Assembly (NCBI RefSeq): GCF_000218895.1
Contig: NC_015703.1
Coordinates: 5,841,001 to 5,905,000, forward strand
Direction: 5' to 3'
Source: Runella slithyformis DSM 19594
Lineage (GTDB): Bacteria > Bacteroidota > Bacteroidia > Cytophagales > Spirosomataceae
DNA length: 64,000 bases
In this document: piece by piece, positions 1-8,584 of the stretch
Layout of the letters: each line of letters starts with the position of its first letter
Numbering within the stretch: the first letter of the stretch is position 1
Translations under genes and position numbers: made by a program
Notes under the pieces: model-generated
What the model was told of the DNA's origin: nothing
What the model saw: the letters and a program-made list of their open reading frames with translations, nothing else
Databases searched by the model: none

Positions 1-2790
1 TTCATCATTTTTGGGGTCAGCGATTCCGTCACCATTGTCTCGGCGCAGCTCTACTCTTACCCCGTCAATCCCCGGTTCACCGGCATCCTGAATGCCGTTT
101 TTATTGGTATCTATCCAGACAAAGTCACCGTAAGCGCCGGGTACGATTGGTTTTACTTTGATACCTACTTTATTGGGTTCTGCCGGTAAGAAGGGGTCAT
201 TGTTGTCGGCACGAGTTGCCTTAAAACCAAATGAGTTCCAAGCTATTTCGTTGTTGGTTGGTGCATTGGTAGGAGCACGCATGTCCCAGGTGAGTTCTAT
301 TTCATCGCCTGGCTTCAACACTTTTGTACCAAAGTCAAACTTCAGGCCCTGTACCGTGGTTGGGTCTGAGGGCAACACGGTTGTCCAATTGGGTGGATTA
401 CAGCCCGCCGGACCACCGGTCACATAGTCGGGTCGGCAGGGATTTTGCACCGTAGTATAAAATACCGTTACGCCTGTTGGCGTGGCAATGGGGGTGACTA
501 AGTTCGGTCTCCATGCGGTTTCGCGAGGCGTCAGGTCTTTAACCCCTGTATCACCGATATAAGGCAAAATGTCGAAGATTTCGATTGCCTTGGTAGATAC
601 GTTACCATTGTTTTTGACAATCAATTTATAGTTGGCTAAACCTCCGGGCATGGTAGATCCAAAATCAGGAAACTTAGAATAGGTCGTATCACACTCCCCT
701 TTCACCCATTTCACCGACTCCATAGAAGCCGAACTGGCTACAGCTGCACCGCCGGTATCATAACAGAGGGTATCAGCCGTAGAACCATCTCCATCTAAGT
801 CATATATATCTTTGGCAGCTACACTGCCAATAGACTCATATTCCGGAATTAAGCATTGAGATGGCGAGCTACCGGTAAAAAAGGCGGTATTTTTTAAGCC
901 CGGGCCATCGAGATAAGGCTGCCGAGTCCAGTTGGGCACCGTACCGGGATCGCCTCCGGGCAACTGATTGCTGATCTTTGTTTTAATGCTGAATTTAAGG
1001 ATCCCTCCGGATTCCAACGGGGTATTCCATTTGAGTCGGATCAGGGTTCGGCCCGTACCGTTATAGTTAGGGATAACATCCGTCACGCTCGGAGCAGGTG
1101 TTCCGGCAGCATACTGAATGTCATTTTCGTACAAAAGTCCCAGAGGTAATAGGTCCATCACTACGGGATTGGACAGCGGCTGTCCACCTAAATCATTTCC
1201 TGCCTGTATAAACATCCAGGCAATATCACCGCTTACAGCAGGCGAATAAAAAAAATTATCAAGACTCATCGGTGATTTAACGACCCGCTTATCCACCGAA
1301 ATATTACTGAACTGATCTTTAGGGAGTAGAGTTATTGTTACACAACTGTTGGCGGTAAGAAGATCCACACCTGCGGTGGTGGTGGTACTTGTCATACAGT
1401 TTTGAAAGGAACCCGGAGCCACTGCATCATCATTGACTCGGTAGTTCAACTGAATACCCTCGTAATCTTCGGATGTTCCGGAATTGGGCGGCATAGACGG
1501 AATGGTCATTCGAATATGTGTAAGGCGATCCCCTTCCGGTATCTGCCAATAATTGGGAGTAAAAACGATCGGTGTGTAGGTAGGATTATTAACTGTTTTT
1601 GCCTCGTATACAACCGAGCCTGCATCTATATTAATAAACTTTGCAGGATTTACCGTTATTACCGTAATCTCTGATGGTATAATATCTTCCACTACCACAT
1701 TTTCTAAAGCTACGTTGCCTCGATTGAAGACCGGCAAAGAAAAATAGGAAGTCTGCCCCAATTTAAGGCTATTGACAGGTTTCCATTTTTTTGTTTCTAA
1801 TTTCAGGATTGGACTGGCTAAATTATCCGTAACAGATAATCTAGCCGGACAGGTTAGAGAGCCGGTGGCAGGGTAGGTTACCCCGTCGGCATAGGTACGA
1901 GAGTCGCCGTTGGATAGAGTAATTTCGCTACCTCCCAGGGGAGTATATTTAAATACTACGCTGTTAGTTACCGGGTTGGGGGCGGTAAAAAGGCCCTCCG
2001 GATACCTGACAGCTACATTTATTTTTGGTATGGGGGTAAAATTGCTCTGTACCTTTAAATAATCAGCAGGAAAAGTGCAGGTGAATCTTGAATTGGCGTT
2101 GTCAATGACACAGGTACCGGCAGGGGCCGGCACAAATCCGGGAGCATTGAATGATTCGTCCAGCGTAACGGATTCAATAATTGCTCCCATTGGCAGTTGA
2201 TCTACCAACGAAATATTGGTAACACTTGTTACTCCGATACCACTCGTTGAATACCCGTTACTTTGGTACCCCATGCTGATTTGATAGGTAGTTATCCCTC
2301 CGGGCAATAAACCAACTCCGTTACTTTTACTGGCGCAAAACTTATTGGTGGAATGGAGTGTTGTAACTATCGTTTTAGAACTTCCCACCGTCGCACCCGA
2401 TTTTAATTCGGCGGTAAGCGTCGCCGTTGTACCGTCTGCAAGGCCAAATTCCCCTTGGCCTGTCACCGTAATGATACCCGTACTGCCGGCGGCCAAAGAC
2501 TCTTTGAAGATAAAATTAATGGTCCTGCTGTCGGGTGATATGCTGTAACTCAAAATATCCGCTGTTAATGCAATGGTTTGCGCAGGAAATACAATACCGC
2601 TTGGGGCGCCTGCTACCAACGTAACATTGGTACAGGCAGAGGTGGTACTGGAACAGGTATATTTAAAAGTGTATGTAAGGGTCTCTCCCGTCAAAATATC
2701 CGGCTTGTTGGAAGTGGCTTCAAGTTGAAGCGTTTGAGCCAGACCACAAAATGGTAAAGCAAAAAATAGAAAGTAAAGTAACTTCTTCAT
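1..2790 (-). CDS. Secreted DUF11/SdrD-B repeat surface protein, 3' end outside window
   Basis: An open frame of 930 codons runs leftward from an ATG at 2790 and leaves the window at base 1 without a stop, so only the N-terminal part is seen. It opens with a Sec signal peptide (MKKLLYFLFFALPFCGLAQ). A series of beta-rich, Thr/Pro/Gly-rich modules follows, of the DUF11 'conserved repeat' kind, with recurrent phrases such as NVVVEDIIP and PVVMDLLPLG and paired cysteines. The last residues in the window, near 890-930, match an SdrD-type B domain (GDFVWIDTNKNGIQDAGEPG), the calcium-binding collagen-adhesin fold. Such proteins are usually very large, cell-surface or secreted, and in Bacteroidota end in a T9SS sorting domain; that end is not visible here. 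Function beyond adhesion or matrix structure is not inferable. Confidence 0.85.
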   Translation of the reverse strand, partial: MKKLLYFLFFALPFCGLAQTLQLEATSNKPDILTGETLTYTFKYTCSSTTSACTNVTLVAGAPSGIVFPAQTIALTADILSYSISPDSRTINFIFKESLAAGSTGIITVTGQGEFGLADGTTATLTAELKSGATVGSSKTIVTTLHSTNKFCASKSNGVGLLPGGITTYQISMGYQSNGYSTSGIGVTSVTNISLVDQLPMGAIIESVTLDESFNAPGFVPAPAGTCVIDNANSRFTCTFPADYLKVQSNFTPIPKINVAVRYPEGLFTAPNPVTNSVVFKYTPLGGSEITLSNGDSRTYADGVTYPATGSLTCPARLSVTDNLASPILKLETKKWKPVNSLKLGQTSYFSLPVFNRGNVALENVVVEDIIPSEITVITVNPAKFINIDAGSVVYEAKTVNNPTYTPIVFTPNYWQIPEGDRLTHIRMTIPSMPPNSGTSEDYEGIQLNYRVNDDAVAPGSFQNCMTSTTTTAGVDLLTANSCVTITLLPKDQFSNISVDKRVVKSPMSLDNFFYSPAVSGDIAWMFIQAGNDLGGQPLSNPVVMDLLPLGLLYENDIQYAAGTPAPSVTDVIPNYNGTGRTLIRLKWNTPLESGGILKFSIKTKISNQLPGGDPGTVPNWTRQPYLDGPGLKNTAFFTGSSPSQCLIPEYESIGSVAAKDIYDLDGDGSTADTLCYDTGGAAVASSASMESVKWVKGECDTTYSKFPDFGSTMPGGLANYKLIVKNNGNVSTKAIEIFDILPYIGDTGVKDLTPRETAWRPNLVTPIATPTGVTVFYTTVQNPCRPDYVTGGPAGCNPPNWTTVLPSDPTTVQGLKFDFGTKVLKPGDEIELTWDMRAPTNAPTNNEIAWNSFGFKATRADNNDPFLPAEPNKVGIKVKPIVPGAYGDFVWIDTNKNGIQDAGEPGIDGVRVELRRDNGDGIADPKNDE

Positions 2791-3374
2791 TTTTAGAAAT
2801 TTGAAAATGATTACTGATAGTTGTGAATTAATTACCTAAGAATCAGCAGGATTTCGAGAAATATCATTTTTAAACAAGTCATATCCTGTCAATAGATAGG
2901 CAGTCATAACTGTTTGATTAGATAATCAATTTGCGGGAAGTTGCATTGCCCTGCAATTGCAGTAAGTAAGTGAAGACCGCTTAGCCAACACAAATTGCCG
3001 AATGAGCAGTATGTTAAAGAAAAGACCAACGGCATATGAACGTTGTACTTCCTCATTTGCTTTATAGCGCTTAACGTTTAGGCCCACGTCTCTAAAAGCA
3101 AAAAAATTTAGGAAAAAAAGCGCCGAAAACAGATATCTGAAAATGCCATTGAAGCACCCCTCTTCCGGCGTAGCGGCGGATGTAATTTTTATAAAAGGGA
3201 AAGATGAGTTCCTTTTTATCAATAAAATTAAAAATATGTACATGAAGATATTGTTGGTTTTCTAATAAGGATTTACAGTAAAACCTACAATACATATACC
3301 AAAATATATGATACATTAAAAACTCACTTTTTTTCACTACCAATCAGACATTTCGCACAATAGGTATATAATAG
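2791..3374. other. Intergenic, no convincing gene
   Basis: AT-rich stretch between the surface-protein start and the AraC gene. Two overlapping leftward reading frames (2926-3243 and 3092-3343) encode Phe/Lys-rich peptides with no recognisable domain and look like chance frames. No strong hairpin or repeat was seen. Confidence 0.4.
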
Positions 3375-3405
3375 TTGTAATTTTTTGAACAAATTGATAA
3401 TTTTG
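3375..3405 (+). promoter_or_regulatory. Bacteroidota-type promoter of the AraC gene
   Basis: TTG at 3375-3377, a 20-nt spacer, then TAATTTTG at 3398-3405 fit the TTG-N17-21-TAnnTTTG consensus used by the Bacteroidota primary sigma factor. It lies 48 nt upstream of the first possible start codon. Confidence 0.5.
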
Positions 3406-3452
3406 ACATAAATAGTACCAATTTTGCAAAAAAAATATGCCATACCACCGGT

Positions 3453-4391
3453 ATGTTTCGATTACAAAAAAAAGCAAAACACATGCCTTATTATTTTTCA
3501 TTTGAGGGAAATCACCTGGAAAGTTTCAAAAATGAATTACATGAATTTATAAGTTCCAATGGAACGACCACTGATAACTGCTTCAAGATTACAGCTTTCT
3601 TCGAGCAGCTGCCTCCCCGATGTCATTATTTACAGTTTAATATTTTAACGAATTCACCTATCGAGTTTTCACAAAAAATCGCAACGAACATACAGGGAAC
3701 TTCCGATTTACTTATTTGCTTTTTTGATGGAAACCACGCATTGAACATACAGATCGGAGAATCCAAAACAGAAATATCAACTCGTGGAGTAGCTATAGTA
3801 TCCCACAAAACGCCCTTTAACATTCAGTTACCGGAGTCATATAAAGGTTTTTTGTGTTTTTTTTCCATTTCGGCCAAAGGGTGGAGTCAACATTTGACTA
3901 CCTATTTTACATTTCCTTGCAAACTCCTGCCTATTTCCGCTTTGAATATCCATTACATACATCAGCTGAGAGCAGAATTATTTATTGAATCCGGAAAGGT
4001 TCATTTAGAGCGTACGATTGTAATCAATCAACTGCTGTATCAGTTCCTCAGCGAGTTGATTACAGATTTCAGGCAAGTCAATAACAACAATTCAATTGAG
4101 CAGGTTAAGCAATTGCTGCTGACAAATCTGTCCACTCCACTTCCTCCATTGGAAAAGTTGGCACAATTGTGCAATATGAGTGTCAGTACATTCAGAGCAC
4201 GATTTCAACAAAATACGGGTAGCTCAGCCAAGAAGTTTTTTTATGATGCACAAATGAACTTTGCTACCAGACTGCTTTCGGAAGGCTTTAGCACCAAAGA
4301 AATAGCCAATCGCCTCGGCTACGCAAACGCGTCCAACTTTATCCATGCCTTCAAACGAAAATTCGGGGTTTCGCCCTTAAAACATAAATAA
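3453..4391 (+). CDS. AraC-family transcriptional regulator
   Basis: A protein of 312 residues (302 if the second ATG at 3483 is used). The N-terminal two thirds are a cupin-like sensing region without a recognisable ligand motif. The C-terminal ~100 residues are a double helix-turn-helix of the AraC/XylS family: the segments PLEKLAQLCNMSVSTFRARF and TKEIANRLGYANASNFIHAF are the two recognition-helix regions, followed by the typical KRKFGVSPL ending. It probably acts as a cytoplasmic DNA-binding activator. The divergent neighbour is the giant surface protein and the convergent one the transglutaminase cluster; neither is a proven target. Family assignment is firm; the effector is unknown. Confidence 0.9.
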   Translation: MFRLQKKAKHMPYYFSFEGNHLESFKNELHEFISSNGTTTDNCFKITAFFEQLPPRCHYLQFNILTNSPIEFSQKIATNIQGTSDLLICFFDGNHALNIQIGESKTEISTRGVAIVSHKTPFNIQLPESYKGFLCFFSISAKGWSQHLTTYFTFPCKLLPISALNIHYIHQLRAELFIESGKVHLERTIVINQLLYQFLSELITDFRQVNNNNSIEQVKQLLLTNLSTPLPPLEKLAQLCNMSVSTFRARFQQNTGSSAKKFFYDAQMNFATRLLSEGFSTKEIANRLGYANASNFIHAFKRKFGVSPLKHK

Positions 4392-4419
4392 CAGGAAGAT
4401 TGATAGAAGCAATAACGTT

Positions 4420-5262
4420 TTATAGCGTTTCTCCAACGCTGACCTCCGCACGAAGCGACGATTTGGCCTTTCCTCTGAATACCCCTGAAACGGGGGTGAC
4501 CAACATAGGATCGGCAGATGAAGCTAGATAGATATGGTTATTCTTGACGGCTTTACCGTCAGTAGGATCAAAACCCCGCCAGCCTGCTCCTGGCAAATAT
4601 ACTTCTGCCCACGCATGAAGATCATGCTCCTGCAATGCATTGCCGTAGAGGTAACCGCTCACAAAACGAGCCGCCAACCCTACCCCCCGGCAGCAGGCCA
4701 CAAACAGCTGCGCAAAATCACGGCAGGTGCCTTTGCGCCCGATAAGCGTATGCTCGGGCAGCAGGGGAGCTCCCGTATCACGGCGCTCATACATAAAATT
4801 TTGAGAAATATCCCGACACAGGGCCGTCAGAAACGCGACGGTCGTCCAACGGGCCCCGCCAGCGGTTTGCCGCGCATATTGTTCTACGTACGTAGTCACT
4901 CCTTCCCGTACCAGATAGGGTTGCAGAAATTTTCGGAGTGGGTCGGGATAGAGAAAAGGGATACGTTCGGTTTCAAAAGGAAATAAGACAAACTCAAACA
5001 GATTGAAGTCGGCGGAGCTGACCGCCATCTGTACCGAAACGGTCAATTGTGAAGTGACTTCACGAAAATAGGCAATATGCTGATAATTTCCTTCGGCGTC
5101 AATATTTTGAGCCAACATCACAGGCAACGGGTCGATGGTCATGGTATGACTGACGATCTGCTGGTGCGGATACGCTTTGGGAAACAGATAAAACGTATGC
5201 GGTTCCAGAATGACGGATTCGGAATACGTATAAAACAGCTGATGACTGACGTTCAGAATCAT
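4420..5262 (-). CDS. Transglutaminase-like cysteine peptidase of the Anbu cluster
   Basis: A protein of 280 residues. Residues 1-75 form the beta-rich N-terminal domain typical of bacterial transglutaminase-like proteins, and the core follows. The papain-like triad is visible: Cys180 in RKGTCRDFA, His216 in HDLHAWAEVY and Asp232 in GFDPTDG. No signal peptide is seen, so it is presumably cytoplasmic. It lies 59 bp downstream of the proteasome-like Anbu gene and, further upstream, alpha-E, all leftward; this trio recurs widely in bacteria. By family it should act on peptide or isopeptide bonds, probably of a peptide made or handled by the cluster. The substrate is unknown. Confidence 0.88.
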   Translation of the reverse strand: MILNVSHQLFYTYSESVILEPHTFYLFPKAYPHQQIVSHTMTIDPLPVMLAQNIDAEGNYQHIAYFREVTSQLTVSVQMAVSSADFNLFEFVLFPFETERIPFLYPDPLRKFLQPYLVREGVTTYVEQYARQTAGGARWTTVAFLTALCRDISQNFMYERRDTGAPLLPEHTLIGRKGTCRDFAQLFVACCRGVGLAARFVSGYLYGNALQEHDLHAWAEVYLPGAGWRGFDPTDGKAVKNNHIYLASSADPMLVTPVSGVFRGKAKSSLRAEVSVGETL

Positions 5263-5321
5263 AAGAATGGGCCTTTTCGCTCTACTGAAAATACATCGGC
5301 AGGGATACCCTCCGCCGCTCT

Positions 5322-6056
5322 TTAGACTTTTTCGCGTACTTTTTCAAAAACAGGATCCATCCAATCATTGGGTAAACGTTGAACGGAGTTTTGGAGCAAC
5401 ATACTCCATTGCAACGATAAATGCGCCAGATCATCTTTCTGAAAACGATGCTCGGTCACATGGAAACTATCCCGTTCATACATCACAACATCAATCGGAT
5501 AATCTACATCATTGGCACTTACGCGGGTCGAATCAAACGATAAAAATCCCACTTTCAGGGCTTCTGCAAGCGAGGAGCCGTACTTTAAACTCCTGAAAAG
5601 TAACGGCTTCCCATAATTGGAGTTTCCGATCACAAAAAACGGGGAAGTCTCTCCCACTTCTACCCAATTGCCTTCAGGATACAGCAGATACAGCTTGTGC
5701 TCGCCGTCATCTTCCAATTGTCCGCCTACGATCGCATGTAAATTAAACCGCAACCCGGCCGCATCCAGTGCTTCTTTGTCTTCATTGGCAACCCGGCGCA
5801 CCTGTTGCCCAAAGGCATTGACGGCTTTGTACAGCTTATTAAAGCTGTGGTCCTGCTCTTCCAATACTTCCCGAAAATAGGTCACTGCCTTATCACGTAC
5901 CGATCGCAGCCCCGATGTCATGATAAACAGCGAGTGGTTCTCCAATTGATGCACTGATATTTTTTTATTGGTACTTACCTCCGTGCCCGAAGTAAGCCGT
6001 GTGTCGGCAATAGCCACCAAGCCCGAAGCTACTTTGATACCAAGACAATAGGTCAT
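5322..6056 (-). CDS. Anbu, ancestral beta-type proteasome-like peptidase
   Basis: An Ntn-hydrolase related to HslV and 20S beta subunits. The frame is open from an ATG at 6089, but the start is set at 6056 because the product then begins MTYCLGIKVASGLVAIADTR. That exposes Thr2 after Met removal, as in known Anbu proteins, giving 244 residues. The typical ADTRL segment near residue 19 and the later GEHKLYLLYPEGNWVEV and FFVIGNSNYGKPLLFR blocks are present. Family members assemble into open helical or ring particles. It lies between alpha-E upstream and the transglutaminase downstream, probably in one operon. If the longer start were used, the catalytic Thr would be buried behind an 11-residue hydrophobic extension, which argues against it. 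Confidence 0.88.
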   Translation of the reverse strand: MTYCLGIKVASGLVAIADTRLTSGTEVSTNKKISVHQLENHSLFIMTSGLRSVRDKAVTYFREVLEEQDHSFNKLYKAVNAFGQQVRRVANEDKEALDAAGLRFNLHAIVGGQLEDDGEHKLYLLYPEGNWVEVGETSPFFVIGNSNYGKPLLFRSLKYGSSLAEALKVGFLSFDSTRVSANDVDYPIDVVMYERDSFHVTEHRFQKDDLAHLSLQWSMLLQNSVQRLPNDWMDPVFEKVREKV

Positions 6057-6127
6057 AATCGTAAGAATAAAAAGTAAAAACGGATACATTTATTTTGAGA
6101 TAAACCAACGTTCATTCCCAAAAGCAG

Positions 6128-7087
6128 TTACTCAACAGGTTTTATATCAAAATAGGTCTCATAAATACTTTTGCTCACTTCGTTTCCTCTGATCTGAAAC
6201 TGGTCAAGGTATTGGTGCAGCCCTAATCTGAAAATATCTTCCACTTCTGTAAATTCAATTTCGGAACGTAGTTTTCCCATCATTTTTTCCGCCTGATTAC
6301 TGAAACGGTTGGTGAGGGGCGTCCCGGATATCTCGTACAACGACAGCTCCGCCTGGCGAATACAATGCGCCATTGCACGTGGAAAAAGTTTATCCAAAAT
6401 CAGAAATTCTACAATATGTGTCGGCGTAAGTGTCTGATACTGTTGGCGGTACATATTATAAGCACTCACAGATTTCAACACCGCGGTCCACAAAACCAGC
6501 TCCAGTGTACTGCCCGTAACGTCAGAATCGGGAAGCAGGGTAAAGTACGAAACATCCAAAAAGCGCGAAGTCTTGTCGGCGCGCTCCATAAAGCGCCCCA
6601 ATCGGCCAAAATGCCAGGCTTCATTGCGGGTAATGGTGGCATCCACCACTCCGTAATAGAGTTGCGTACCGTTGCGCACCTGCGTATAAAAATTCTGCAT
6701 GTGGTTCAGATCCCATTCAGCCTGCGGCTTTACGTCTTTAATCCACAAATAAAGTTCGTTAAGATTTTCCCACATTTCTTTCGAAATACACTCCCGAATG
6801 GTACGGCCGTTTTCCCGGGCGAGCAACAAACAACTGTAAATGGAATTGGGATTTCGCTTATCGAACGTCATAAAATTAATGACATTTTCGCGAGAAGGCT
6901 CGTCGTAGTATTGATAGAAAAGGAAGTTATCGGCAGTTGCAATCAAAAGAGGCTCCCACTGTTCGTTTACGTTGGGGGGCAAATCAAATGCCAAATTAAA
7001 ATTGACTCCAATAAAGCGGGCATAATTTTCGGCTCGCTCAATGTAGCGATTCATCCAGTAAATGGAATCGGCAACGCGGCTTAACAT
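6128..7087 (-). CDS. Alpha-E domain protein (Anbu cluster)
   Basis: All-alpha protein of 319 residues from the preferred start at 7087 (MLSRVADSIYWMNRYIERAE, the usual alpha-E N-terminus); an ATG two codons upstream at 7093 is possible. It shows the family's many conserved Trp/Arg/Glu residues, for example IYWMNRYIERAENYARF and AWHFGRLGRFMERADKTSRF. Alpha-E proteins are found next to circularly permuted ATP-grasp ligases, transglutaminases and Anbu, and are thought to belong to a peptide-synthesis or modification system. Their biochemical role is not settled. Here it is the first gene of the leftward trio; the ATP-grasp gene usually upstream is absent from this window. Confidence 0.88.
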   Translation of the reverse strand: MLSRVADSIYWMNRYIERAENYARFIGVNFNLAFDLPPNVNEQWEPLLIATADNFLFYQYYDEPSRENVINFMTFDKRNPNSIYSCLLLARENGRTIRECISKEMWENLNELYLWIKDVKPQAEWDLNHMQNFYTQVRNGTQLYYGVVDATITRNEAWHFGRLGRFMERADKTSRFLDVSYFTLLPDSDVTGSTLELVLWTAVLKSVSAYNMYRQQYQTLTPTHIVEFLILDKLFPRAMAHCIRQAELSLYEISGTPLTNRFSNQAEKMMGKLRSEIEFTEVEDIFRLGLHQYLDQFQIRGNEVSKSIYETYFDIKPVE

Positions 7088-7264
7088 GGCCATATCAGTA
7101 AGGTGGGGGTTGGTTTATTGACAATCGCTAAACTAATGCAATATTCCGATATTGGCAATTTTTGACCCTAAATGTTAAGCTCACAGCAGAAGCAAGCGGT
7201 AAGAGTAGAGGTATATAACGTTGAATAAACGGTTACAAATCAACAATTTTAATGAATTATTTAA

Positions 7265-7296
7265 GTCAGAGGAAACAATGACTCATTTCCTCTGAC
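7265..7296 (-). terminator. Hairpin terminator after the mutarotase gene
   Basis: A perfect 11-bp stem (GTCAGAGGAAA at 7265-7275 against TTTCCTCTGAC at 7286-7296) with a 10-nt loop lies 10 nt beyond the mutarotase stop codon. Read leftward it is followed by an AT-rich but not pure-T tract. It probably ends the mutarotase transcript and insulates the alpha-E operon. Confidence 0.6.
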
Positions 7297-7305
7297 CGCT
7301 TCGGT

Positions 7306-8466
7306 CTATTTAGCGGAAAACTTATAGACCGTTTTGGTTTTATATACTTCCCCGGGGCGTAAAACCACGCTTGGAAAAGACGGCTGATTGGGCGAATCGG
7401 GAAAATGCTCCGTTTCAAGGCAAAAACCTGAACGCTTCCCGTAGGTTACGCCATTTTTACCCGTAATTGAGCCATTCAGAAAATTTCCGGTATAAAACTG
7501 CACCCCCGGCTCCGTCGTAAACGCTTCCAACACCCGTCCGGAGGTTGGCTCATATACGGTCGCCGTCGGGGCAAGGGAATCGGCCCCTTTGTTAATGACC
7601 CAGCAATGATCATAGCCCCCGCCAAATTTGATCTGCTCATCTTTCGGGTCGTCGATGCGTGCGCCGATTTCCATCGGTTTCAGAAAGTCGAACGGTGTAC
7701 CTTTCACACTCTGCAATTGCCCGGTCGGGATCAGCGTATTATCGACCGGGATAAATTTATCCGAATTTAATTGTACCTGATGCCCCAACACATCGCGTTT
7801 TCCGCCGGTTAGGTTAAAATACGTATGATTGGTCAGGTTTATTACGGTTGGTTTATCGGTAGTAGCGGTGTATTCAATTTCGAGCGCATTGTCTTCCGTC
7901 AGATGATAGGTCACTTCGGCTTTTAAGGTTCCCGGAAAGCCTTCGTCACCATCTTTACTGGTATGCGTCAGAATAAGTGTTTTTTGGTCGTCCGACAGTT
8001 TTGCCTCCCAGATGACTTTGTCAAATCCTACTTTCCCTCCGTGGAGGCTATTGGGACCGTTGTTGGCGGCCAACGTATAGGTTTTTCCATCCAATGTAAA
8101 TTTGGCTTTGCCGATACGGTTTCCATAACGGCCCACCAAGGCTCCAAAAAAAGGACTGGCTTTCAAATAACCGCCCAGAGAGTCATAGCCCAGTACCATG
8201 TCTTCAAACGTACCGTTTTTATCGGCAGCAGTCCAATGGGTGATGATGCCTCCGTAATTGGTTATCTTAATTTCAGTTCCTTTTTGATTACGAAGGGTGA
8301 AATGATCGGCCGTTTGGCCATCGGGCAATTGCCCGAACGTTGTTTTTGTAATTGTGCTCATAGTATCGGCAGAGGTGGATTCGGCTTTCTGTTGGGAACC
8401 ACCACAGGATAAGAATAAATACGCAAGTGTACAGAATGAAATTATTGAGACGGCAATAGGGCGCAT
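7306..8466 (-). CDS. galM: Aldose 1-epimerase (galactose mutarotase), lipoprotein
   Basis: A protein of 386 residues. The N-terminus is a lipoprotein signal with the lipobox LFLSC, so the mature protein is probably anchored in the periplasmic or outer membrane, a common arrangement in Bacteroidota. The rest is a GalM-type beta-sandwich. NRIGKAKF and LHGGKVGFDKVIWEA carry substrate-binding residues (Arg and His), NLTNHTYFNLTGG carries the catalytic His, and the C-terminal CLETEHFPDSPNQPSFPS carries the catalytic Glu. It interconverts alpha and beta anomers of galactose or glucose. It appears monocistronic, with a hairpin terminator directly downstream. Confidence 0.93.
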   Translation of the reverse strand: MRPIAVSIISFCTLAYLFLSCGGSQQKAESTSADTMSTITKTTFGQLPDGQTADHFTLRNQKGTEIKITNYGGIITHWTAADKNGTFEDMVLGYDSLGGYLKASPFFGALVGRYGNRIGKAKFTLDGKTYTLAANNGPNSLHGGKVGFDKVIWEAKLSDDQKTLILTHTSKDGDEGFPGTLKAEVTYHLTEDNALEIEYTATTDKPTVINLTNHTYFNLTGGKRDVLGHQVQLNSDKFIPVDNTLIPTGQLQSVKGTPFDFLKPMEIGARIDDPKDEQIKFGGGYDHCWVINKGADSLAPTATVYEPTSGRVLEAFTTEPGVQFYTGNFLNGSITGKNGVTYGKRSGFCLETEHFPDSPNQPSFPSVVLRPGEVYKTKTVYKFSAK

Positions 8467-8584
8467 AAAATTGAATTTAGATAGAACCCTACAAAAAGCA
8501 GCACCGCTTTTCTTTCCTACTCAAAGAATCATCAAGTTCTTCGGTAAGCGGGAAAGCACGGTGACCGTTGTGCGGCTTTGGGGG

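Noticed and set aside
2926..3343. Two leftward open frames of 83 and 105 codons
   Set aside because: Low-complexity Phe/Lys-rich peptides overlapping each other in different frames, without domain, ribosome site or neighbour logic.
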